A stretch of DNA of 18,837 nt from CAZUHK01 sp964620345 (lineage in GTDB: Bacteria; Planctomycetota; Phycisphaerae; Phycisphaerales; Zrk34). Positions 1-6,252 of this stretch are shown one piece after another. Location: positions 1-18,837 of the forward strand of contig CAZUHK010000037.1 of NCBI GenBank assembly GCA_964620345.1, given 5' to 3'. The notes under the pieces were generated by a model. That model saw only the letters and a program-made list of their open reading frames with translations, was not told the origin of the DNA and made no database searches. A program made the position numbers and the translations under genes. Every line of letters begins with the position of its first letter. Position 1 is the first letter of the stretch.

Positions 1-1
1 C

Positions 2-2299
2 GCCCCGCGCGACATCGGCCAGCCGCTGGACACCTCGGACGTACACCTGCCCGAGGATGTGGCCGCGCTCACCGAGCAACTGGCCGAGCAGATTCACAAG
101 GTCTGGGCCGCCGGCCGCCTCGCCGAGGGCTGGGCCTGGGGCCCGCACCGCGACGACGCCAAACGCCAACACCCCTGCCTCGTGCCCTACGAAAAGCTGC
201 CCGAATCGGAAAAGGAATACGACAGGCGGACCTCACTGCAGACGCTGCGCACGATCGTCAAGCTCGGCTACCGCCTCACGCCCGGGTCGATGGCCGGTGC
301 CGACCGCGAGACGACCGACGTGCCCGTCGCGGATCTGCACGAAGCGCTCAAGAGCGAAGAGCTGCCGCTGATCGACGTGTTCAAGCGGCTGTACCCCAGC
401 GACGACGCGGCTTTCTGGACCGGGCACGAGCCGTTCCACCTGGATTTTATCAAGGCCCTGACCGGCGCCGGCCACGCCGCGGCCGCGTTCGACTACGCGA
501 CCAAGGCCATCGCGCACCTGCCGGACTCCAACTGGCTGCGTTATCGTCAGGCCCTGGCGCTGGCCCGGGGGCGCAGCGTGCGGCGGGCGCGCGACCTGGT
601 CGAGCAATTGCTCGATCGGCTCGAGCGCGCCACCGAACCCGAAGCCAAGCTGCGGGTTGAGGCGCTGAGCTTGGCCGGGCGATTGTTCAAGGACATGGGC
701 CGCACCGCACGCCAGCCGGCGCGGCAGAAACGGTACTTCCGCGCGGCCCTGCAACGCTACGGCCGGGCGTACGATCTGGCGCGGGACTGGTACCCCGCGA
801 TCAACGCCGCGACCACCGCGATGCTTGCCGGCGAGCGGACCTGTGCCCGGCAGCTCGCGGCCGACGTGATCGATCAGGCCGGCGCCGAGCTGGATGCGTT
901 CGGCAATTCCGATGACTACTGGCTGCTGGCCACGCTCGGCGAGGCCCAGCTCATCCGCCAGAACCTCGCCACCGCGATCGACCTCTACGGCCGCGCCGTG
1001 CGACAGGCCGGCGGACGCATCGGCGACATCGCCTCGATGGCGCGAAACGTCGAACTGCTCGCCCGCCGCATCGACCTGCCCGACGCGCTGACCGCCCTGT
1101 TCGCCTTCGGCAACGTCGTCGTCTTTGCCGGCCACATGATCGACCACCCCAACCGCACCGCGAAGCACGGCCTGCCCGAGCGGTTTCCCCCCATCGGCGC
1201 GCTGGAGCGAAAGCTCGCGGCCGCCATCGCTGAGCGCATCGACGCGATCGATCCGGTCATCGGTTATTGCTCGGTGGCCAACGGCTCGGACATCCTTTTC
1301 GCCGAAGAAATGCTGCGCCGCGGCCGCGAGCTGCACGTGGTCCTGCCGTTCGACCTGGAAGATTTCATGCACACCAGCGTGACGTTCGGCATCCCGCAGA
1401 TGCGCCAGTGGCGCGATCGTGCGCTGGTTGTGCTCGACAAGGCGCAGGTGCATTACGCCACGCGCGAGCGGTACCTGGGCGATGAGGTGCTGTTCGACTT
1501 TACCAATCGCATCATGCAGGGCCTGGCGATCCTGCGGGCCGAGGAGTTCGGCGTGACGCCGCACGCGCTGCTGGCGTTTGAGCAGAGCAGCCAGCCCGGT
1601 GGCGGGGCGGGCACCGCGGCGTTTCATCGCACCTGGGCGAAGCTTGGCCGGTCGATCCACGTCGTCGACGTCGGCGAGCTGCGTCGGTCGCTGCCGGCGT
1701 CAGCGCGGCGGCGCAAGCTTGGCCGGCCCAAGCCGCCGCCGCCGGTCGAGGCCGAGCCGGCCGGCAAGCGGCAGATCGCGTACATGCTCTTTTCCGATGT
1801 GCAGAATTTTTCCAAGCTGCGGGAAGAGCATTCGCCGGCGTTTCTGACGCAGTTCATGCGGATCGTGCGGCAGGTGATGCGCCGCTGCCGGGCCGAGCCG
1901 TCGTTCGTCAACACCTGGGGCGATGCGTTGTACATGGTGTTCGACACGCCGGTCGACGCGGCCGACTGCGCGATGCGGCTGCTTGGGCGGATGGAGAGGT
2001 TCGACTGGGCGGCCCACCGCTTGCCGGCCGACACCGCGATGCGAATCGGCCTGCACGCCGGGCCGGTGTATCGACGCCGCAACGCCATCCTTCAGCGGCA
2101 GGACGTGTTCGGCTCGCATGTGAACTTCGCCGCGCGCATCGAGCCGGTCACCACGCCCGGCTCGGCGTGGGTCAGCGAACACTTCGCCGCCGAGCTCACC
2201 CTCGCGACCGATCATCGGTTCACCTGCGACTACGTGGGCACGCAGGAGCTGCCCAAGCGGTTCGGCGGGGCGCCGCTCTACCGCCTGGATGAATGTTGA
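2..2299 (+). CDS. RyR / TRAFs-binding-like / SLOG-like / class III nucleotidyl cyclase multidomain protein (5' end outside window)
   Basis: The frame is open to the first base, and residues before the first in-window start (GTG at 59) still match an RyR repeat, so the gene begins upstream. Numbering from GTG59, residues up to about 90 are RyR-like (HKVWAAGRLAEGWAWGP, then HPCLVPYEKLPESEKEYDR). Residues about 100-350 are helical and TPR-like, with WYPAINAATTAML resembling the MAP3K TRAFs-binding family. Residues about 350-545 look like a Rossmann/SLOG fold (IGYCSVANGSDILFAEEML, VVLPFDLEDF). After a proline-rich linker, residues about 570-746 form a class III cyclase domain with metal aspartates D580 and D622 and transition-state residues N689 and R693. 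The purine-specifying lysine is replaced by N618, while D682 is kept. The likely product is cAMP or a related cyclic nucleotide made in response to a ligand or partner bound by the N-terminal modules. No membrane segment is visible. The cyclase call is firm and the SLOG call is tentative. Confidence 0.85.
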   Translation, partial: APRDIGQPLDTSDVHLPEDVAALTEQLAEQIHKVWAAGRLAEGWAWGPHRDDAKRQHPCLVPYEKLPESEKEYDRRTSLQTLRTIVKLGYRLTPGSMAGADRETTDVPVADLHEALKSEELPLIDVFKRLYPSDDAAFWTGHEPFHLDFIKALTGAGHAAAAFDYATKAIAHLPDSNWLRYRQALALARGRSVRRARDLVEQLLDRLERATEPEAKLRVEALSLAGRLFKDMGRTARQPARQKRYFRAALQRYGRAYDLARDWYPAINAATTAMLAGERTCARQLAADVIDQAGAELDAFGNSDDYWLLATLGEAQLIRQNLATAIDLYGRAVRQAGGRIGDIASMARNVELLARRIDLPDALTALFAFGNVVVFAGHMIDHPNRTAKHGLPERFPPIGALERKLAAAIAERIDAIDPVIGYCSVANGSDILFAEEMLRRGRELHVVLPFDLEDFMHTSVTFGIPQMRQWRDRALVVLDKAQVHYATRERYLGDEVLFDFTNRIMQGLAILRAEEFGVTPHALLAFEQSSQPGGGAGTAAFHRTWAKLGRSIHVVDVGELRRSLPASARRRKLGRPKPPPPVEAEPAGKRQIAYMLFSDVQNFSKLREEHSPAFLTQFMRIVRQVMRRCRAEPSFVNTWGDALYMVFDTPVDAADCAMRLLGRMERFDWAAHRLPADTAMRIGLHAGPVYRRRNAILQRQDVFGSHVNFAARIEPVTTPGSAWVSEHFAAELTLATDHRFTCDYVGTQELPKRFGGAPLYRLDEC

Positions 2300-2331
2300 C
2301 GCGGCGATCAGGCGCCGCCGGTTGGAACGCT

Positions 2332-2526
2332 TCACGCCACAGCGGCCAGCTCGTCGCCCTTGCCGCAGCCGCCGCCGGCGGCGCGGCGCACGCGCTGGGC
2401 GCGGCTGGCGTAACGCCACGAGTCGGCCACGCTGCCCCGCTTGGCCTCGAGCAACTGCAGATGACGCAGGCGGGCGATGAGCTGGCGGGCGCGTTGCATC
2501 GTGTCGATCGGTCGGCTGTTCATCAT
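2332..2526 (-). CDS. small basic protein of unknown function
   Basis: A 64-residue frame starts at a double ATG (2526 or 2523) behind GAAAGG, a plausible ribosome binding site 4-7 bases upstream. About 90 percent of its codons end in G or C, as in the known genes around it, which argues for real coding. The sequence is rich in Arg, Ala and Leu (MQRARQLIARLRHLQLLEAK), probably one amphipathic helix, followed by a Gly-rich stretch and an Asp-Glu-containing tail. There is no signal peptide or metal motif. It lies downstream of the clpS-like gene on the same strand, separated by 174 bases that include a possible terminator. I do not recognise a family. The competing plus-strand frames across this stretch look less protein-like. 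Confidence 0.55.
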   Translation of the reverse strand: MMNSRPIDTMQRARQLIARLRHLQLLEAKRGSVADSWRYASRAQRVRRAAGGGCGKGDELAAVA

Positions 2527-2614
2527 CGGGCCTTTCGCAAAGGTCGGCGTCGTCGGCCACCCGCTCGGTTCGGTGGCCCAACGCATAGACGTCGCCGACC
2601 ATTGCCCCATGAGC

Positions 2615-2632
2615 AAAAAACCGGACAATCCG
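2615..2632 (-). terminator. possible weak terminator after the clpS-like gene
   Basis: On the minus strand CGGA-TTG-TCCG is followed by G and then six T. The stem has only four clean pairs, but a T6 run is rare in this GC-rich window and it lies 70-90 bases past the clpS stop. It could instead be chance. Confidence 0.35.
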
Positions 2633-2700
2633 TTGCAGACTTGTGAATCTGTGATGATCGCGCCGCCCACGCCGTTACAGACCGCAGCCACGCGATCCGA

Positions 2701-3051
2701 TCAGGCGTCCTCGGCCGGCTCGATGATCGCGGTCATGCTGCCGGCGCACTCGGCGATGAACTGGTCCGGCCCGTAGGCATGAATCTGGTCGCGCTTCAGC
2801 TCGGCGTGCTCCTTGGTCGTCGTCAGTAGAATGGCCCGGCCTTGCCGGTCGACCTCCATCGCGATCGTCATGCCCTTTTCCAGCGGGTGGCCGAACAGCT
2901 TGGCCGTCAGCTCAACCACGTAGCCGTAGCTGTGGTCGTCGTCGTCCAGCAGCACGACGTGGTACGGCGGCAGCTTCTTGGGATTGGACTGATCGCGCCG
3001 CTGCGTCTGCGTCGCGGCCACGGTCGATTCTTGTCGCGTGTGGTCGGCCAT
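2701..3051 (-). CDS. clpS: ClpS-like Clp protease adaptor
   Basis: ClpS docks on the ClpA or ClpC N-domain and hands over substrates, classically proteins with N-degrons. This 116-residue protein has the family layout: a flexible N-terminal extension (about 1-27), the core beginning PPYHVVLLDDDDHSYGYVV, and the AEL..DQIH helix. The start is ATG 3051; the frame continues upstream but those residues are not family-like. Two pocket residues that contact the substrate N-terminus in E. coli ClpS are changed: the Asn34 position is D36 and the His66 position is D68, while the Asp35 position is kept (D37). The tail GSMTAIIEP resembles planctomycete ClpS variants that I recall. The family is clear, but whether it reads normal N-degrons is uncertain. 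No clpA or clpC is adjacent. Confidence 0.88.
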   Translation of the reverse strand: MADHTRQESTVAATQTQRRDQSNPKKLPPYHVVLLDDDDHSYGYVVELTAKLFGHPLEKGMTIAMEVDRQGRAILLTTTKEHAELKRDQIHAYGPDQFIAECAGSMTAIIEPAEDA

Positions 3052-3085
3052 GGAAAACTTCTTGCGTGTCAGTTGGTGCCAAAAG

Positions 3086-3091
3086 AGTATA
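3086..3091 (-). promoter_or_regulatory. candidate -10 box for the clpS-like gene
   Basis: TATACT on the minus strand lies 34 bases before the clpS ATG. No convincing -35 box is seen 16-18 bases upstream. AAGAAG just before the start may serve as a weak ribosome binding site. Confidence 0.4.
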
Positions 3092-3235
3092 GCCGGCTGT
3101 CCGTGCCGGGCCGCAGTGTACCATCGGTTGCGATTGCGTGGACGGCTCGCAGTGGGCGTGCAATTACCGCTGGCCAACGGCGTGGCGACGAGCCAGCACT
3201 CAACGAATCCCGCCACGTGGGGCTTGATGTCGTAG

Positions 3236-3367
3236 ATGCGGCTGCTGTCGCGGCCGACGCTGGAGCGGCTGGACTGGCTGGAACGTTACGCCCGGGTGGC
3301 CTGCGGCTTCCGCCGAGACGACCAACACTTCTTCCTCAAACTCCAAGCCGCATTCCCCGGAATCTGA
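3236..3367 (+). CDS. doubtful 43-residue reading frame
   Basis: Within the 408-base gap between the clpS-like gene and the serpin, an ATG directly after an in-frame TAG opens a 43-codon frame with mostly G/C third positions. Its product (LDWLERYARVACGFRRDDQH, then FFLKLQAAFPGI) looks protein-like. There is no good ribosome binding site, so it could be a small protein or a gene remnant. I see nothing else in the gap apart from the candidate promoters at its two ends. Confidence 0.25.
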   Translation: MRLLSRPTLERLDWLERYARVACGFRRDDQHFFLKLQAAFPGI

Positions 3368-3424
3368 CGATGAACCGTTCTTCGTGCCGCATGCGGCTGA
3401 AAATCGCTTTGACCGAAGCGTCTG

Positions 3425-3430
3425 TAAAAT
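3425..3430 (+). promoter_or_regulatory. candidate -10 box for the serpin gene
   Basis: TAAAAT, with TG directly in front, stands in GC-rich surroundings 30 bases before the serpin ATG. A TTGACC lies only 10 bases upstream of it, too close for a normal -35 box. The assignment rests on the -10 element alone. Confidence 0.35.
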
Positions 3431-3459
3431 GGATCGCGCAACCCACCGGAGGCCTCGCC

Positions 3460-4728
3460 ATGCCCGCACGCACCCTCATTGCCCTCGCCGTCGCGCTGCT
3501 GGTCAGCCCCGCCATCGCCGATCCGGCGAAGGACGTCAAACAACTGGCCAAGTCCAACAACCAATTCGCCCTGGATCTGTACGCCCAACTCGCCGGGGAG
3601 CAAGGCGATCTGTTCTTTTCGCCCTACAGCATCGAGTCGGCCCTGACGATGACCCTGGCCGGCGCCAAGGGCCAGACGGCCGGGCAGATGTACACCGCGC
3701 TGCGGCTGCCCGGCGAGATGTCCGTCGATGGCAGGGGCGGCGCGCCGGTCCGCGTCGAGCCGGGCGTGAGCGTGGCTTACACCGTATGGCCGGCCGATCG
3801 TGTTCACGCCGCCGCGGGCCAGCTCGCCGAAGCGATGGAGGGAACCGCCGATCACGAATCGATCACCCTGGCGATCGCCAACAGCATCTGGCCGGCCCAC
3901 AACTTTGCGATGAAGGACGACTTCGTCGCCACGCTCAAGAAGCACTACGGCGTGGGCGTCACACCCGTGGCCTACCCCGAGCCGGGGCGGTCGAAGATCA
4001 ACGCCTGGGTCGAGAAGCGGACCAACGATCGGATCAAGGATCTGCTCTCGCCCGACGCGGTGAGCGGGCAGACGCGGCTGGTGCTGGTCAACGCGATCTA
4101 CTTCAAGGGCGACTGGCAGCATCCGTTCAAGCCCCACGCGACGCGCGATCGGGCGTTCCACCTGACCGCAGAGAAGTCGGTGGACGTACCGACAATGTTT
4201 CAGCGCGGTACATTCAACTACCTTGAAGACGAGCGCGGCAAGCTGATCGAGCTGCCGTATCAGGGCGGCGACCTGTCGATGGTCGTCATGCTGCCGCCCG
4301 AAGGCGAAGCGGTATCGAAGATCGTCGAAGACCTGGACGCCGCGTCGCTGGACAAGCGCCTGGCCGCGGCCATGGCCCGGCCGGTCATGCTCTACCTGCC
4401 GAAGTTCAAGATGACCTACGCCAAGGCGTTGAACCAGCCGCTGCAAGCGCACGGGATGATGCTGGCCTTCACGCCCGACGCCGATTTCAGCGGGATGTCC
4501 GACGAGTCGAAGCTGTTCATCTCGCTGGTGCAGCACCAGGCGTTCGTCGCGGTGGACGAGCAGGGCAGTGAGGCGGCGGCGGCGACAGCGGTGGTGATGG
4601 AGCGCCTCTCGGCGATGCCGGCCGAACGGGCCGTGGAGTTCCGCGCCGACCGGCCGTTCCTCTTGGCCATCCGCGACCGCGCGACCGGGGCGATTCTGTT
4701 CATGGGGCGGTTGACCGACCCACGGTAG
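3460..4728 (+). CDS. secreted serpin (serine protease inhibitor)
   Basis: Serpins trap proteases by inserting a cleaved reactive-centre loop into a beta-sheet. The start is ATG 3460, with GGAGG seven bases upstream. It opens on a signal peptide (TLIALAVALLVSPAIA, likely cleaved after A20), so the 422-residue protein acts outside the cytoplasm. Serpin landmarks occur in order: NNQFALDLYAQL, LFFSPYSIESALTM, ANSIWP, INAWVEKRTNDRIKDLL, LVNAIYFKGDWQHPF, MVVMLPP and the C-terminal RPFLLAIRD. The hinge GSEAAAATAVVM (from G369) has the small residues typical of inhibitory serpins. Counting from P15 puts P1-P1' at L383-S384, which would suit a chymotrypsin- or elastase-like target. The loop is longer than in antitrypsin, so P1 is uncertain. 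About 25 extra residues seem to sit between residues 85 and 115. The gene appears monocistronic. Confidence 0.93.
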   Translation: MPARTLIALAVALLVSPAIADPAKDVKQLAKSNNQFALDLYAQLAGEQGDLFFSPYSIESALTMTLAGAKGQTAGQMYTALRLPGEMSVDGRGGAPVRVEPGVSVAYTVWPADRVHAAAGQLAEAMEGTADHESITLAIANSIWPAHNFAMKDDFVATLKKHYGVGVTPVAYPEPGRSKINAWVEKRTNDRIKDLLSPDAVSGQTRLVLVNAIYFKGDWQHPFKPHATRDRAFHLTAEKSVDVPTMFQRGTFNYLEDERGKLIELPYQGGDLSMVVMLPPEGEAVSKIVEDLDAASLDKRLAAAMARPVMLYLPKFKMTYAKALNQPLQAHGMMLAFTPDADFSGMSDESKLFISLVQHQAFVAVDEQGSEAAAATAVVMERLSAMPAERAVEFRADRPFLLAIRDRATGAILFMGRLTDPR

Positions 4729-4990
4729 GCGGCTTGCGTTTTCTCGGAATTCGCCTGCTCCGAACGGCGCTGGCGGTCCGGTACCATCGCCGGCGCGAAG
4801 CCGCAAGCGGCGGGGGGCTGTTCACGCAATGGGCAATGCGGGCGGCGATGCACGCATGTGAGGCAGGGCTGACATTCCTGGTGCAATCCCGAACGATCCC
4901 CGCGCGCCGTCGCGATGCGGCGTCGCTCATAAGCATCACATAATCAGCGACTTACGAATTAATCCCGAAATTGGCGGCGGTTGAGCAATT
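4729..4990 (+). other. non-coding stretch upstream of the P-II gene
   Basis: No convincing gene lies between the serpin and the P-II promoter. Short frames on both strands lack protein-like composition. The last 60 bases are relatively AT-rich. TGGTGCA at 4879-4885 matches one half of an NtrC-type site about 115 bases before the sigma-54 promoter, but no good second half is seen. Confidence 0.5.
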
Positions 4991-4993
4991 CTT

Positions 4994-5009
4994 CGGCACT
5001 GGCTTTGCT
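4994..5009 (+). promoter_or_regulatory. sigma-54 (-24/-12) promoter of the P-II gene
   Basis: CGGCAC-TGGCT-TTGCT matches the RpoN consensus TGGCAC-N5-TTGCW except at its first base. The diagnostic GG (4995-4996) and GC (5007-5008) are separated by the required 10 bases. Transcription would start near 5020, about 30 bases before the glnB/glnK-type ATG, with AGGAG at 5036-5040. An overlapping TGCTATACC (5006-5014) could also act as an extended -10 for the housekeeping sigma factor. RpoN control of glnK genes is well established in other bacteria. Confidence 0.75.
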
Positions 5010-5048
5010 ATACCTGATTTCAACGCACCTGTTGCAGGAGAACTCGCG

Positions 5049-5387
5049 ATGCACATGATCGAAACCGTCATTCAGCCCGCCAAGGTCGATACGGTCAAGT
5101 CGGCGCTGGCTCGCCTGGGGATTCTGGGCGTCACCGCGTTCGAGGTCAAGGGCTTCGGCCGGCAGAAGGGCCACACCGAGCGTTACCGCGGCGCTCGCAT
5201 GGACGTGGGCTTCGTGCCCAAGGTCATGCTCAAGATCGCGGTCCGCGAGGAGGATCTGGACAAGGCGGTCGACACGATCGTCTCCAACGCCCGCACGGGT
5301 GAGGTGGGCGATGGCAAGATGTTCATCTACCCGTTGGCGCGTGTGGTGCGCATCCGCACCGGCGAAGAGAACAACGACGCGCTGTAA
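5049..5387 (+). CDS. glnK: P-II nitrogen regulatory protein (GlnB/GlnK family)
   Basis: P-II trimers bind ATP or ADP and 2-oxoglutarate and report nitrogen and carbon status to enzymes, transporters and regulators through the T-loop. The 112-residue length is standard. The start is ATG 5049, behind AGGAG with 8-base spacing. Conserved motifs are EVKGFGRQKGHTE (with Q39), YRGA, K58 and the C-terminal ARVVRIRTGE. The T-loop reads RYRGARMDVGF: the uridylylated Tyr51 is M51, and residue 49, phosphorylated in cyanobacteria, is Ala. Ligand sensing therefore looks intact, but the known covalent switches are absent. The sigma-54 promoter suggests induction under nitrogen limitation. No amtB or glnA is adjacent. 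GlnB and GlnK cannot be separated by sequence alone; the symbol follows the promoter type. Confidence 0.93.
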   Translation: MHMIETVIQPAKVDTVKSALARLGILGVTAFEVKGFGRQKGHTERYRGARMDVGFVPKVMLKIAVREEDLDKAVDTIVSNARTGEVGDGKMFIYPLARVVRIRTGEENNDAL

Positions 5388-5489
5388 GGCATCTGGGCCG
5401 CCCTGCGGGAAAACGGAACGGCGAGCGTCACGGGAGACGATGCCGCCCACGCCGCGCCGGGCCTGACAGATGATCCAACCGGGGTCGGG

Positions 5490-5524
5490 TAGCTGCGCCG
5501 CCGATCAGGCGGCGCAGCTATTTT
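5490..5524 (+). terminator. Rho-independent terminator of the P-II gene
   Basis: A perfect 13-base inverted repeat, TAGCTGCGCCGCC and GGCGGCGCAGCTA, with a GATCA loop, runs straight into TTTT. It lies about 100 bases past the P-II stop and isolates that gene from the mcsA operon. Confidence 0.9.
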
Positions 5525-5575
5525 CGTGTGCCGGACACGGCCGAGGACGCACCGACGAATGTGAAATGCGATATT

Positions 5576-5610
5576 CGCCGCCGGAGGCGTGACCTGCACC
5601 TCCGGCGGTG
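5576..5610. repeat. GC-rich inverted repeat upstream of mcsA
   Basis: Arms CGCCGCCGGAGG (5576-5587) and CCTCCGGCGGTG (5599-5610) pair over 12 positions, one of them a G-T wobble, around an 11-base loop. No T run follows, so it is not an obvious terminator. The rest of the 5388-5757 gap holds the terminator, the perfect palindrome ACCGATCGGT (5641-5650) and the mcsA promoter. Confidence 0.5.
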
Positions 5611-5696
5611 TAAGTGGCCGGGGGGCCAGGCCTCGACCGAACCGATCGGTCAATCCCCACACCGTGTTTGGCCGATATCTGAACAGCGGGCGGCGA

Positions 5697-5726
5697 TTGA
5701 TCGTCGTTTGCGCCGCGGCGTACAAT
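5697..5726 (+). promoter_or_regulatory. promoter of the mcsA-mcsB operon
   Basis: TTGATC (5697-5702) and TACAAT (5721-5726) are separated by 18 bases, the best housekeeping-type promoter in the window. Transcription would start near 5733, about 25 bases before the mcsA ATG. No CtsR or CIRCE operator is recognisable. The palindrome at 5641-5650 lies just upstream. Confidence 0.65.
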
Positions 5727-5757
5727 ACGCCGGTTCCACACCCACGATGACCGCCCC

Positions 5758-6252
5758 ATGAAGTGCGATAGATGTGACAAGCCCGCGACGGTACACCTCA
5801 TCGAGATCGTCGAGGGTAAGAAGATCGAAAAGCATCTGTGCGAGCAGCACGCCGCCGAAGAAGGCGTCGCGGTCAAGGTGACCAACGCGCCGATCAATGA
5901 GCTGTTGGAGAAGTTTGTGCTCAAGCACTCGGGCGCCCAGCCGGCGGAAACCGAGCTTTCGTGCGAACAGTGTGGGCTGAGCTACGAGGCGTTCCGCAAG
6001 CGTGGGGTGCTGGGCTGCCCGGCGTGCTACGAGGCGTTCGCGCCCACGCTCAAGACGCTGCTGGCCCGGGCTCACGAGGGCGCGACGCAGCACATCGGCA
6101 AGGCCCCGCGCAACTGCGGGGCGGACACGCTCCGCCAGCAGCGGCTGATGCAGCTTCGGCGCGAGCTCGACCAGGCCGTCGCCGCCGAGCAGTACGAGAC
6201 CGCCGCCCGCCTTCGCGACCAGGTCCAACAGATCGAGGCCGAACGACAATGA
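5758..6252 (+). CDS. mcsA: McsA-type zinc-finger activator of protein arginine kinase (UVR domain)
   Basis: McsA binds and activates the arginine kinase McsB. The 164-residue protein has two zinc modules, C3-C6 with C28-H31 and C69-C72 with C87-C90. Its C-terminal UVR segment (about 128-162, LRRELDQAVAAEQYETAARL) is the coiled-coil motif shared with UvrB and UvrC. The third ligand pair is Cys-x-x-His (HLCEQH) rather than the usual Cys-x-x-Cys. The start is ATG 5758, and no clear ribosome binding site precedes it. Its stop overlaps the mcsB start by four bases, so the pair is translationally coupled, as in Firmicutes. No ctsR or clpC accompanies it. Confidence 0.92.
   Translation: MKCDRCDKPATVHLIEIVEGKKIEKHLCEQHAAEEGVAVKVTNAPINELLEKFVLKHSGAQPAETELSCEQCGLSYEAFRKRGVLGCPACYEAFAPTLKTLLARAHEGATQHIGKAPRNCGADTLRQQRLMQLRRELDQAVAAEQYETAARLRDQVQQIEAERQ

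Noticed and set aside
233..1660. 475-codon minus-strand open frame opposite the cyclase gene
   Set aside because: The plus strand holds recognisable domains throughout, and the antisense product shows no motif and shadow-type composition.
3058..3085. TGGCAC on the minus strand upstream of the clpS-like gene as a sigma-54 promoter
   Set aside because: The required TTGC element is missing at the correct distance (GACAC instead).
2842..3459. Upstream extension of the serpin reading frame
   Set aside because: It runs antisense to the clpS-like gene. The signal peptide and GGAGG at ATG 3460 fix the start.
4879..4885. NtrC-type upstream activator site before the P-II gene
   Set aside because: Only one half-site (TGGTGCA) is seen and no acceptable second half, so it is noted but not called.
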